In this document: one piece after another, positions 7,731 through 16,608 of the stretch | How positions within the stretch are numbered: position 1 is the stretch's first letter | How the letters are laid out: every line of letters begins with the position of its first letter | Origin: Bacteroidaceae bacterium | Lineage (GTDB): Bacteria > Bacteroidota > Bacteroidia > Bacteroidales > Bacteroidaceae | Length of the DNA: 40,372 bases | Assembly: GCA_024697945.1 (NCBI GenBank) | Contig: JAILRU010000053.1 | Location: 1-40,372, forward strand | Direction: 5' to 3' | Translations under genes and position numbers: made by a program | The notes under the pieces: generated by a model | Told to the model about the DNA's origin: nothing | Databases searched by the model: none | The model's input: the letters and a program-made list of their open reading frames with translations, nothing else

Positions 7731-8758
7731 GAAACATTTCAGAAATTATCGTGCACTGCTCCGCCACGCCCGAAGGAAGGGATGTCACGGTGAAGGATAT
7801 CGATGCCTGGCACCGCAAGCGGGGCTTTAAGTGCATCGGCTATCACTACGTGATTTACCGTGATGGTAGCATCCACCAGGGACGTCCAGAGGAAGAACAT
7901 GGCGCCCACTGCAAGGAAGGCGGACACAACCGCCACAGCATTGGTGTCTGCTACATCGGCGGCATGACTGCCGACATGAAGAAAGACAAGGACACGCGAA
8001 CGCCTGAACAGCAACAGGCGCTCATCGCCTTGCTGAAGGAGCTGAAAGCCAGGTACCCCAATGCAACCATTCATGGGCATCGGGATTTCGCAGCCCGTGC
8101 CTGTCCAAGTTTTGATGCCAGGGCTGAGTATCGCAGTCTGGTAGCAACCATCCTGCTCGTCTTTTCTTGCCTGCTCTTCTCGTCGTGCCGCACCACGAAG
8201 CGTGTAGTAGAAGAAAAGACTGACTGCGAGGTTCTGCAAACTCTTTCACAGTCAGTCACTTCTTCCGCTACGGACAAGTTCCTGCAGAACATTGTCTTGC
8301 ATATCGACAGCATCGTGTTTACATCGCTGTCCATGCCGCAGGTGTCTGAGGGCAACGACTCGTTCCTCCTCGGTCTGCCCAAAGACATCAGCGGCTCTAA
8401 GTCCTGTGCTCCCGAGACTCGCACAAGAAATTCTTCACTTCGCTCAGGCGCAGGTGGGGCTTTACCGCTCAATGCTGGTCGCGGTACGAAGATTCTCATA
8501 AGCGGCATACGCCTCCAGTCAACCACTGCTGACAGCTCCAGCTCTACTACAGCAGTCAGCAGTGAGGGTAATCTACAAGCCAGCGGACGCTCGCTTGCTA
8601 AAGCGAAGGAGGCTAAAAAGCCTTCTACGCTTACATTCTATTGGATAGTATTCTTAATAATAATCGCCATAGCTGTGGCTGTCGCCTTTGCTGTGGCTAA
8701 AAAAACAAACCCTTTCCGCACGGCTGTTCGCTTCATCTTACAGAAAGTATTGACATGA
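7727..8758 (+). CDS. N-acetylmuramoyl-L-alanine amidase fused to a lipobox/TM (spanin-like) tail
   Basis: Residues 1-138 are a complete amidase_2 (T7-lysozyme-like) domain that cleaves the muramyl-peptide amide bond of peptidoglycan. Zn ligands are visible as His10 (IIVHCSAT), a His in HGHRDF and Cys126 (ACPSFDA), with YHYVI in between. In phage amidases of this type the protein usually stops soon after CPxFDAxxEY. Here the frame continues without a Met into VATILLVFSCLLFSSC (lipobox-like, Cys154), a low-complexity Ser/Thr-rich ectodomain of about 140 residues, a C-terminal membrane helix (about 302-324) and a short basic tail. Lipobox plus C-terminal TM is the layout of a unimolecular spanin, so this looks like two lysis genes fused by loss of a stop codon. 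The amidase call is firm; the spanin call is inference. Confidence 0.75.
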   Translation: MRNISEIIVHCSATPEGRDVTVKDIDAWHRKRGFKCIGYHYVIYRDGSIHQGRPEEEHGAHCKEGGHNRHSIGVCYIGGMTADMKKDKDTRTPEQQQALIALLKELKARYPNATIHGHRDFAARACPSFDARAEYRSLVATILLVFSCLLFSSCRTTKRVVEEKTDCEVLQTLSQSVTSSATDKFLQNIVLHIDSIVFTSLSMPQVSEGNDSFLLGLPKDISGSKSCAPETRTRNSSLRSGAGGALPLNAGRGTKILISGIRLQSTTADSSSSTTAVSSEGNLQASGRSLAKAKEAKKPSTLTFYWIVFLIIIAIAVAVAFAVAKKTNPFRTAVRFILQKVLT

Positions 8759-9265
8759 GCCATTACAATCTGTAAGTGCCGGTGAGCACACGGCGAAGAG
8801 GACACGAGCCTGCATCACATCCGATTGGAAGAGGTGCAGGCTTTTTTCGTGTCCATTTCGCTGTGGCTCTTTTACCAACACATGCAGATTGCACCGCGCA
8901 TTTTGTGCTATGGCTTCATGTACGCTTTCCTGCGCTTCCGCTCACTAACTCGTGCAAAGGGCTTTTACCGCACATCTTTGTGGTGTGGGGGTACGTGGCG
9001 CACCTCGAAAACAAGAGACCCTCAATTCATATTCCGCTCGCGTTCGGGGCGGCTCTCATAAGGCGAGTTCAGGGCGCTCGGGGGATGTTCTCACGGAAAC
9101 GAGGGGAAAATTCTTTTTCCCTCGACCCTTTTGTGTTGTTTTTCAATACATTGGCTTTTTGAGTCCTGGAAAATTTCAAATTTTTCTTTAAGCCTTGATT
9201 TTCCAAGGGCTTTTCTTAGAAATTTTGGGGCTTTTTGCGTCTTTTCTTGATTGGTTTATAAGGGG
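8759..9265. other. Non-coding stretch inside the phage-derived element
   Basis: About 500 bases between the amidase and the tape measure promoter hold no convincing gene. Short open frames exist on the plus strand but have no family resemblance or ribosome-binding context. Besides the terminator at 8801-8853 there is a stem GAGGGGAAAA/TTTTTCCCTC (9101-9123) and a stem CCTTG/CAAGG followed by TTTTC (9193-9215). The run of hairpins could mark transcript ends or a small RNA. Confidence 0.5.
8801..8853 (+). terminator. Terminator after the lysis genes
   Basis: GCCTGCA (8808-8814) pairs with TGCAGGC (8835-8841), followed by TTTTTT. The outer arms GACACGA (8801-8807) and TCGTGTC (8847-8853) also pair, enclosing the T-run. 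This is a strong rho-independent terminator about 45 bases after the amidase stop. Confidence 0.7.
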
Positions 9266-9273
9266 TACTTTTG
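9266..9273 (+). promoter_or_regulatory. Promoter -7 element (TACTTTTG) for the tail genes
   Basis: TACTTTTGCAG matches TAnnTTTG and carries the same GCAG extension as the element's other promoters at 2904 and 5857. The tape measure start is 58 bases downstream. Confidence 0.6.
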
Positions 9274-9292
9274 CAGCATTCTATGATTATAC

Positions 9293-9324
9293 CTTATAAC
9301 CTTATAACCTCATAACCTTATAAC
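9293..9324 (+). repeat. Four tandem 8-bp repeats (CTTATAAC) in the tape measure leader
   Basis: CTTATAAC, CTTATAAC, CTCATAAC and CTTATAAC follow head to tail immediately upstream of the ATG at 9331, between promoter and start codon. A change in copy number would alter leader length without touching the reading frame. Confidence 0.8.
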
Positions 9325-9330
9325 CCTACA

Positions 9331-12300
9331 ATGAGTGATTTGACTTCCAAGGCAACCGTCGAGTTGCTGATTAACGGACAACAGGCACAGCAGACACTAC
9401 AACAGCTGCGACAGAATGCACTGCAGTTGGAGTCGGCCATTGCCAAGGCTGCGGCCACTGGCAACAAGAGCGACCTGAAGCGGCTTCGTAAGGAACTGGC
9501 TGACACAAAGCGGCAGATACGGGAGATGGAGTCTGCCACACAACAGGTGGAACAGGTGCTTAAGCATCTGGACAAGGCTACGCCCCGTGAGTTGAACAAG
9601 ACGCTTCAGACGCTTAACAGACAGTTGGAGTACATTGAACGCGGCTCCGAGGCTTGGAAGGCGCATGTGGAGAAGATTAAGTTGGTGAAGGCGGAGCTGC
9701 GACAGATGAATGCACAGCTCCGGGACGGGGAAGGCTTCTTTGACCGCATGAACAGGAAAATCAATGAATGGCAGGCTTCCCTGATGGCCGGCATCGCCGC
9801 ACTCACTGGCTTTATCCTGGCCGGACGTAATGCGGTCAAGGCTTTTGCAGAGATGGAGGAAGAGCTTGCCAACACACGTAAATATACGGGAATGACCGAG
9901 GAAAAGGTGCTTGCGCTTAATGAGGCGTTCAAGAAGATGGACACCCGTACTTCACGTGAGCAGCTGAATGAACTGGCTCAGGAAGCAGGACGTCTGGGCA
10001 AGAACACACTGGAGGATGTGGAGGGTTATGTGGAAGCGGCGGACATTATCAATGTGGCACTGGTGGACCTTGGGGAAGGTGCCACACAGACGATTGCCAA
10101 GCTGACGGATATTTTCGGGGTGTCGGAGATGATGGGTACGCGTGATGCGATGCTGGCCGTGGGTTCTACGGTGAATGTGCTGTCTCAGAACTGTACGGCA
10201 TCCAAGCCATATCTTGTGCAGTTCGCACAGCGTATGGCGGGTATCGGTGCGCAGGCTGATTTGACAATCCCGCAGCTGCTTGCCTTCGGTGCTACGCTGG
10301 ATGCCAATGGTCAGAAGGTGGAGATGTCCGCTTCTGCCCTTGGCAAGCTGACGATGAACTTATTCCAGAAGCCCGTTGAGATTGCACAGCAGGTGGGGCT
10401 TGAAGTGAACGTGTTCACTGAGACTCTGAAGCGCAGCACCTACGAGGGCCTGATGATGTTCCTGCAGCGCATACACGACCTGGGTTCTGCTGACGGTCTT
10501 GCTGTCCTGGCTCCTATGTTCAAGGACTTGGGCATGGATGGTGTACGTATGTCTCAGGTGCTCTCTACACTGGCTGAGCATCTGGACATGGTGAAGTGGG
10601 AAACACAGGAGGCTAACAAGGCTTTCAAGGAGGCGACATCGGCCACGAATGAGTACCAAATCTTCAACAATACGGTGCAGGCTGATCTTGACAAGGCACG
10701 GAAGCGTATCAAGGAGCTGGCTATTGAGCTGGGCGAGAAGCTGCTGCCTGTCATGAGGCATGTCTATACTTCCACGTCCATGACGCTTCGGTTCCTCAGT
10801 ACGACTGTATCTTTCATCTCTGAGCATCGGGTCGCCCTGCTGTCCCTGACGGCTGCGATAGTGGCGTATAACGTGGCTATCAATCTGAGTACAATCCGCT
10901 TGAAAGCGCATAATGCCTGGGCGGCGATTACTACGGCAGCTTCCAAAGCGTATGAAGTAGTCGTAACACATCTGAAAACAGCGCATCTTGCCTTGCAGGT
11001 GGCAATGGCTAAACTGTCAGGCAACTGGGCAAGGGAGAATCTTCTTATGGGTGAGCTGAAGAAGAACGGTGCCGCACTGACGAATGTGTATGCGCTCCTC
11101 GCTGCTGCGGTGGTGGCTGCTGGTGTGGCTATCGTGGCTTCAATCAATAGGCAGAGTAAGGCGCAGAAGCAGCTTGCCGAGATTGACGCGGAAGCACGCA
11201 GGAATTCTTCGGAGGACATCAAGCGTATTGAAATCCTCCGTACCGTCATAGAGGACGAAACGAGAAGCATCCACAGCAGGCGCAAGGCTATCGAGGAGCT
11301 GCAGGGCATCATACCTGACTATCATGCCAGTCTGACGGACGAGGGCAAACTGATAGGGCATAATGCCGAGCTGATGGGGGTCTATGTGGAGCAGCTGAAG
11401 AACACGGCGAAGATACAGGCGGCCCTTGCCAAGCTGCCTGATGCGGAAGAGCGGCTGCGCAAGATTGAGAAGGAGGCCCCGGACAATCTGGTCAATGCAC
11501 TGGCCTACGAGAAAATGGAGGGGCTGAATCCGGATGAAGCTGCAGGCAGGGCTAACGCTTCTCCTACGGCTTATAAGGTGTTCAAGTCCCAGCTGGAGGA
11601 GGCTGACAAGGAAGTGCGGCAGCTTAACGACATCATTGACAGCCTGACTGCACAGAACCAGAAATTGTCGGACCAGGCTCAATCTATGTCCGCTGGGAAT
11701 GGTGTTGATAATGGTGATGGTGATGGCGGCTCTGGTGGTGGTTTGAATGGTGGGGATGGCAAGGATAACAAGAAGCTGGACAAGTTCGCCGTTGAAACGG
11801 AGTGGAAACAGCGGGAAGAGGCTGTCAATCGTATCGCTTATGCCAAGGGAGAGAAGAACTACCTTGACTACACGAAGCGGATGCAGGAGATTGAGGTGGA
11901 GTATAACAGGAAGAAACTGGAGCATACGGACCTGAGCGAGAACGAAAGGCTTTCCATTGAGGCTGCCTACTACGAGGCTGTGAAGAAGCAGGCTGACCAG
12001 GTTACCAAAACTAACAGCGAGGAGGAGGAAGCCCTGTTCAATGAGCGCATGGCACAACAGAAGCAGCGGTACATCGACGGGGAGATGTCCTATACGGTCT
12101 ATGAGGAATCCATTGAGCAAATAGAGATGATGCACCTGCACAGGATGGTGAGTATCTACGAGGAGGGTTCCAAAGAACGGGTCCAGGCGCAGGGACAGCT
12201 GCAGGACAAACTGTTGGCCAACCAGCGCAAGCACCAGAAGCAGTATGAGGAGGCTGAGAAGAAGCATCAGGACGCGCTTGCCAAGATGAAGGACAGATAC

Positions 12301-13407
12301 TTCGGGGACAATTCCGCGGAGCGTCGGGCAAAGTACAATGCCGACCTGGCCCTTCTTGTAGAGGTGTATAACAGGGAGCTGCTTGCGGCAGGGGACAATG
12401 CCAAGGAGAAGCTACGCATTGAAAGGGCTTTCCAGGAGGCAAGGATTGCACTCATGGAGCAGTACAACATCGAGGGTGCCGAACTGAACAGGAACTTCCT
12501 GCAGCAATGGAACGAGGATATGATGTCTTTCTTAGAGTCGGACCTCGGACAGGCTCTTTCTGGGACACTGGATGTCCTTGTGTCCGGCATGAGCGGCGTC
12601 TTCCAGCAGCTGACGACCATCGTACAGGCGGAGCTTCAGATTCAGACGGCACAGATAGAGAAGCGATACGAGCGGGAGATATCGCTTGCGGAGGGCAACA
12701 ACTACAAGGTGAAGCGCCTCGAAAGGCAGAAGGAGAAGGAGATTGCCAAGGTCAAGAACGAGGCGAACAAAAGGATGTTTGCCATGCAAGTGATTCAGGC
12801 TGTGGCACAGACGGCCACGAATGCCATCAACGCCTACGGCTCGGCAGCGGCCATTCCGCTGGTGGGCTATATCATCGCACCCATAGCGGCTGCCACGGCT
12901 GTGGCGGCCGGTATGCTGCAGGTGGCTGCCATCAGGAAGCAGCAGCAGGCCTCGGAGTCCCAGGGGTATATCTCAGGAGGCTTCACACGCTCAGGACGCA
13001 GGGACGAGGTGGCAGGGGTCGTTCACGCCGGGGAATGGGTGGCTTCGCAGGAGCTGGTCAACAGTCCTGTGGCAAGGCCGCTTATAGAGGCTCTGGACTA
13101 TGCGCAGCGGACCAATAAGATCGGTTCGCTGAAAGCGGAGGATGTGTCGCGGACCATTACGGCGCCCCACGTGCTGGCTGACTCTGCCGTGCATCCGAAA
13201 CAGGTGCCGCAGCAGATTGTCGTACAGAATGCGCCTGATAATTCTGTAGAGAATGATTTGGCTGATACTATTCGCCTGCTTCGGGAAAGGCTGGACGAGC
13301 CCTTCCTCACTGTCAACTCCGTCACGGGAGAAACAGGCATGAAACAGGCTCAGGATGAATATGACAAGCTGATTCGTAACAAGACTCCAAAATCGCGACG
13401 CTCATGA
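9331..13407 (+). CDS. Phage tail tape measure protein
   Basis: A 1358-residue protein that in phages fills the tail tube and sets its length. Residues 1-140 are a long charged coiled coil. Residues about 150-470 match the tape-measure core: FAEMEEELANTRKYTGMTEE, ELAQEAGRLGKNTLEDVEGY, TKLTDIFGVSEMMGT-like text, and a TIPQLLAFGATLDANGQKVE segment. Two hydrophobic stretches follow (about 495-520 and 590-612). Then come more coiled coil, a Gly/Asp-rich linker (NGVDNGDGDGGSGGG near residue 790) and a final long helical region. The C-terminus GYISGGFTRSGRRDEVAG with VHAGEWVASQELV is typical of Bacteroidetes tape measure proteins. The stop overlaps the next gene by 4 bases. The length implies a long tail and a siphovirus- or myovirus-like ancestry. 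Confidence 0.9.
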   Translation: MSDLTSKATVELLINGQQAQQTLQQLRQNALQLESAIAKAAATGNKSDLKRLRKELADTKRQIREMESATQQVEQVLKHLDKATPRELNKTLQTLNRQLEYIERGSEAWKAHVEKIKLVKAELRQMNAQLRDGEGFFDRMNRKINEWQASLMAGIAALTGFILAGRNAVKAFAEMEEELANTRKYTGMTEEKVLALNEAFKKMDTRTSREQLNELAQEAGRLGKNTLEDVEGYVEAADIINVALVDLGEGATQTIAKLTDIFGVSEMMGTRDAMLAVGSTVNVLSQNCTASKPYLVQFAQRMAGIGAQADLTIPQLLAFGATLDANGQKVEMSASALGKLTMNLFQKPVEIAQQVGLEVNVFTETLKRSTYEGLMMFLQRIHDLGSADGLAVLAPMFKDLGMDGVRMSQVLSTLAEHLDMVKWETQEANKAFKEATSATNEYQIFNNTVQADLDKARKRIKELAIELGEKLLPVMRHVYTSTSMTLRFLSTTVSFISEHRVALLSLTAAIVAYNVAINLSTIRLKAHNAWAAITTAASKAYEVVVTHLKTAHLALQVAMAKLSGNWARENLLMGELKKNGAALTNVYALLAAAVVAAGVAIVASINRQSKAQKQLAEIDAEARRNSSEDIKRIEILRTVIEDETRSIHSRRKAIEELQGIIPDYHASLTDEGKLIGHNAELMGVYVEQLKNTAKIQAALAKLPDAEERLRKIEKEAPDNLVNALAYEKMEGLNPDEAAGRANASPTAYKVFKSQLEEADKEVRQLNDIIDSLTAQNQKLSDQAQSMSAGNGVDNGDGDGGSGGGLNGGDGKDNKKLDKFAVETEWKQREEAVNRIAYAKGEKNYLDYTKRMQEIEVEYNRKKLEHTDLSENERLSIEAAYYEAVKKQADQVTKTNSEEEEALFNERMAQQKQRYIDGEMSYTVYEESIEQIEMMHLHRMVSIYEEGSKERVQAQGQLQDKLLANQRKHQKQYEEAEKKHQDALAKMKDRYFGDNSAERRAKYNADLALLVEVYNRELLAAGDNAKEKLRIERAFQEARIALMEQYNIEGAELNRNFLQQWNEDMMSFLESDLGQALSGTLDVLVSGMSGVFQQLTTIVQAELQIQTAQIEKRYEREISLAEGNNYKVKRLERQKEKEIAKVKNEANKRMFAMQVIQAVAQTATNAINAYGSAAAIPLVGYIIAPIAAATAVAAGMLQVAAIRKQQQASESQGYISGGFTRSGRRDEVAGVVHAGEWVASQELVNSPVARPLIEALDYAQRTNKIGSLKAEDVSRTITAPHVLADSAVHPKQVPQQIVVQNAPDNSVENDLADTIRLLRERLDEPFLTVNSVTGETGMKQAQDEYDKLIRNKTPKSRRS

Positions 13408-15203
13408 TTATTCTGATTGACAGGAAGAGGGCTGTCCTGAAGAAGGGCACGTCGTTTGAGTTCATATCCGAGAACCGCTTCTTTACGGGTGCCGACAGCT
13501 ACACGCTCTCCATCACGTTTCCCATCAGGGGCTGTGCGGAAAACATCGCCATCTTCGGGCATATTTACCGCAAGGACTTCAACTTCGACACGGAGCTGCT
13601 GGACTGCGAGATTCACGACCGAAACTTCCACAAGTACGGCAGTGTGTCGATTGTGTCTGTATCCGAGACAGAGGTGAAGACGCAGTTCCTGGAGGGACGT
13701 TCGGCCACGAACTTCCATTCCTCCATGGATGACATCTACATCAATGAGATACGGATGCCTACGGTGTATGCGGATGCCCAATGGGATGCAGGATACTATC
13801 TGCGTACGTATGGGCAGCAGATGATGGACGACGAGGAGGAGCCGGGGGATTACCTGGGATTCGTTTGCCCGCCATGGGTGAACAACACGTCGGGAAACAT
13901 CCAGAACAAAATGGAGGCGAGGAACAATGACTTCTACTACACAGGCGGCAGCCCGAACAACGACCCTACGCTCGTGGGCTTCCCCTTCCTCGTGGAAGTC
14001 ATACGACAGGTGTTGCAGGGCGCCGGCTATGAGTGCGATCTCTCGGCCATCGAGGACTCACAGTGGGCGGACCTCATCGTTTGCCAGGGATTCCCGGTCG
14101 TGTGGCAGATGGGAATGATGAATGAGATACTGCCGCACTGGACGGTGAGCGAGTTTCTGGAACAGGTGGAGCTGTTCCTGAACGGCACGTTCGAACTGGA
14201 GGGGAAGTCTAACAGGATGACCTTCTCCTTCAACAGCAGGACAATCAGCAGGCTGGAGGTGGTGCGGATTGAAAGGGTTGTGGACAGCCATTCGGTGGAC
14301 ATCGCTAAGGAGGAGGACGTGAGGGACAGCTACATCGAGCAGAAGAATCTGGCCTTTCAGGACTGCGACCATCAGATGTGGAAGTTCTATTCATGTGACT
14401 GGGCTACGTCACGTATTCCGATGCACGTTTACGACAACTACGCCTCTATGAAGAGTCAGCTGGATAGTCTGCTTGACTGTGCGGGTCCCATGAATGCCTG
14501 GCAGTATCGCTATATACATTTCTGCCGTGAGGAAGATACTTGCTTCGTGCTGAAATGTGACCATACCGCGACTGTCAATAATGTCATTCATCACTATATG
14601 CACATCCAGCCCGTCAATATGTTCAGGCCGCGTATCATGAATGGGAATGACAACGCTGAGGTGGTGGAGCTGGGCATCGTGCCGGCTTGTATTGACTTCA
14701 CGGACAATGTGCATGGCAGTATGCTCTTTGTGGAGTGCGGCACGCTGGGGGAGGACGAGACGGATGCCGAGGACAGGGACGGGAGTCAGACACAGGCCGT
14801 GAACACAATCGAAGCGGGGGAGAAGCAGAAGAAGGAGGAATACTTCGACAAGATATTCGTGGCCTTCTGGGATGGCACTTACATGAAGTATTACCCGCAG
14901 ATGCCGCACCCGTATGTGGACAGGCACGAGGTGAAGCCGGACAACACTTATACGGGGAATCAGTATTCCATGCGGCTGACAGGAAAGGTCATCCCCTTCT
15001 CGAACATGACGAAGTATCAGGTGAACCAGCAGCGGAAGTTCACGTTCTCGTTCCTGTCCGATTCGATTCCTGACGTGCGCAGCATCTTCCTCATTCACGG
15101 CAAAAGGTACCTGGCAGAGAAGATAACTGCGACATTCTCCGCAGAAACAGGAATGTCGCAGCTATTAAAGATGGTTTGCTACCAGATTATCAGAACTGAC
15201 TAG
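13404..15203 (+). CDS. Putative phage tail/baseplate protein, 599 aa
   Basis: It starts on the ATGA overlap with the tape measure gene, so the two are translationally coupled. There is no signal peptide or membrane segment. The N-terminal part (IILIDRKRAVLKKGTSFEF, NRFFTGADSYTLSITFPIRG) is beta-rich, and the middle (GYECDLSAIEDSQWADLIVC, WTVSEFLEQVELFLNGTFEL) recalls tail-tip or distal-tail proteins that follow tape measure genes in Bacteroidales prophages. The C-terminus ends in FSFLSDSIPDVRSIFLIHGKRYLAEK-type beta strands. I cannot name a domain with confidence; the tail role rests on position. It converges with the integrase gene, and their stop codons overlap. Confidence 0.65.
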   Translation: MIILIDRKRAVLKKGTSFEFISENRFFTGADSYTLSITFPIRGCAENIAIFGHIYRKDFNFDTELLDCEIHDRNFHKYGSVSIVSVSETEVKTQFLEGRSATNFHSSMDDIYINEIRMPTVYADAQWDAGYYLRTYGQQMMDDEEEPGDYLGFVCPPWVNNTSGNIQNKMEARNNDFYYTGGSPNNDPTLVGFPFLVEVIRQVLQGAGYECDLSAIEDSQWADLIVCQGFPVVWQMGMMNEILPHWTVSEFLEQVELFLNGTFELEGKSNRMTFSFNSRTISRLEVVRIERVVDSHSVDIAKEEDVRDSYIEQKNLAFQDCDHQMWKFYSCDWATSRIPMHVYDNYASMKSQLDSLLDCAGPMNAWQYRYIHFCREEDTCFVLKCDHTATVNNVIHHYMHIQPVNMFRPRIMNGNDNAEVVELGIVPACIDFTDNVHGSMLFVECGTLGEDETDAEDRDGSQTQAVNTIEAGEKQKKEEYFDKIFVAFWDGTYMKYYPQMPHPYVDRHEVKPDNTYTGNQYSMRLTGKVIPFSNMTKYQVNQQRKFTFSFLSDSIPDVRSIFLIHGKRYLAEKITATFSAETGMSQLLKMVCYQIIRTD

Positions 15204-16354
15204 CGTATCCTAGAGGCTAATGACTCTGCATGGCGTGCTATTGTGGAATGTAAGATGTGTGCATATATCTGGGTAGTCTTGATATTGGCATGTCCCAGCA
15301 TTCGAGCTACATTCTCAATAGGTATATCGTATGAAAGAGCAAGCGTTGCAAAGCTATGTCGGGCAACGTGCATGGTCAATGGCTTTCTGAATTTGAGTCG
15401 ACTTTCTATGAGATGAAGGAAGTCATTAACCTTCTGATTGGAGATGTGAGGAAGCTTGTAGTTGTACTTCATCAATACTTCCATCGCAGGGGGAAGAATT
15501 GGGGTGAAGTATGTGTTGCCAGTCTTTACACGCCTGCCATCTATATAGGTATAATCCTTAAGCTTCTCAGTCATCGTCTTGTAGTCGAAGATTTGTGAAT
15601 CGGAATAGCTCAGTCCTGTGTAGGCACAGAACACGAAGAGGTCTCGGGCACGTTCTTCTTTCACTGGTAGGTTTTCAATGGCTCGAAGCTGTAACAGTTC
15701 CTCTTCAGAAAGTGGTCGGCGTTCCCTACTCTTGCCACGGTCGAAACGACAGAGAGGGTTCTTATAGGGATTTCTTGGGATATATCCCAATTCAAAGGCC
15801 ATTTGGACGTACTTCCTCAATGTCTTGTGATAATTGTTAATAGTGGTAAGAGTGCGGTCACATTCGTCATGAAGGAAATCATCGAAAGCTTTCACATTGG
15901 CAGGAGTAAGTTCATTGAAACTTTTCAGCTTACCAAATCTTTCCAGTGCATCTAAAGTTACCTTCCGGTGGGAAGCAGTGCCAGGGGACAGCTTTTCCTT
16001 CGTCATATGATTAAGTATAAAATCAATGAATCCGCGAGAAGTGGAATACTTCCTTGCCTCCTTCTTTTCAATCGAGTCTGGAGAGATTCCGATGTGAAGA
16101 TTGAAATTGGCTACAGATAATTCTTCATCGTTCTTTACCATCTTGTCAAGAACTTGCTGGTAAAGAGCAATCTCCTTCCTGAGTTCGTCACTTTTCTTGT
16201 ACTGTCTCCATTCTAAAGGATTACAAGAACGCCATATTACAAACTTGCGCACATTACGTTTGAGGTAAATGCAGATTTCCACATTGCCTTCACCTGTTTT
16301 TTCCACACGCTTTTTTCTGTCGTAAACTACCGACACAGAATGCTTTGTTTTCAT
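15200..16354 (-). CDS. Tyrosine recombinase/integrase, IntDOT-like
   Basis: A site-specific recombinase of the Bacteroidetes integrase group, 384 residues from the chosen start (MKTKHSVSVVYDRKKR); a Met 18 codons upstream is possible but adds an atypical N-terminus. The order is an arm-binding N-domain (1-75), a SAM-like core-binding domain (about 95-200, FIDFILNHMTKEKLSPGTAS, FDDFLHDECDRTLTTINNYH) and a catalytic domain. Visible catalytic residues are HVAR (about 329-332), LGH (about 355) and the nucleophile Tyr in TTQIYAHI (about 364). At the first-arginine position the motif reads CAYTGLSYSDS, with Ser instead of Arg, as known for IntDOT of CTnDOT. It ends the phage-derived element. Repeats between this gene and tRNA-Arg are probably its binding sites. 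Confidence 0.9.
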   Translation of the reverse strand: MKTKHSVSVVYDRKKRVEKTGEGNVEICIYLKRNVRKFVIWRSCNPLEWRQYKKSDELRKEIALYQQVLDKMVKNDEELSVANFNLHIGISPDSIEKKEARKYSTSRGFIDFILNHMTKEKLSPGTASHRKVTLDALERFGKLKSFNELTPANVKAFDDFLHDECDRTLTTINNYHKTLRKYVQMAFELGYIPRNPYKNPLCRFDRGKSRERRPLSEEELLQLRAIENLPVKEERARDLFVFCAYTGLSYSDSQIFDYKTMTEKLKDYTYIDGRRVKTGNTYFTPILPPAMEVLMKYNYKLPHISNQKVNDFLHLIESRLKFRKPLTMHVARHSFATLALSYDIPIENVARMLGHANIKTTQIYAHILHSTIARHAESLASRIR

Positions 16355-16458
16355 TTTAACATTTTTTGCGTGAGAAAAACACTTTAGAATAATACCCTCT
16401 TTCAACATGTCCTCGAAAATGGTGATTTCATTCTAAGTTAAGTCTGAAATCTGAGAAT

Positions 16459-16502
16459 TGGTATCTCATTTTTTGAGATACTGGTATCTCACTGGTATCT
16501 CA
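16459..16502 (+). repeat. TGGTATCTCA repeats (three direct, one inverted), candidate integrase arm sites
   Basis: TGGTATCTCA occurs at 16459-16468, 16482-16491 and 16493-16502. A near-perfect inverted copy (TGAGATAC) lies at 16474-16481. The cluster is about 105 bases upstream of the integrase start, where arm-type binding sites of tyrosine recombinases commonly lie. Confidence 0.7.
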
Positions 16503-16537
16503 TTTTGTCGAATTATGTCGAAATAAGGAAGTTACGC

Positions 16538-16608
16538 ATATAGTGTCATTCCCACAGGTTTTTTAAACTAATTCCGTGTGATAACAACCAACAAATAAGA
16601 CACTATAT
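16538..16608. repeat. Inverted repeat ATATAGTGTC ... GACACTATAT with 51-bp spacer
   Basis: Perfect 10-bp arms at 16538-16547 and 16599-16608, extended by one further near-match outward (GCAT/ATAC), enclose 51 bases. The location between integrase and tRNA suggests a recombination core or accessory-protein site. The assignment as attachment site is inference. Confidence 0.6.

Noticed and set aside
8776..9162. Plus-strand frame of 128 codons between amidase and tape measure genes
   Set aside because: It runs through the terminator hairpin, has no family resemblance, and overlapping frames of similar length exist in the same stretch.
11140..12267. Long open frame of 375 codons on the minus strand
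   Set aside because: It is antisense to the tape measure gene, has Leu-rich low-complexity translation without motifs, and arises from the codon bias of the coding strand.
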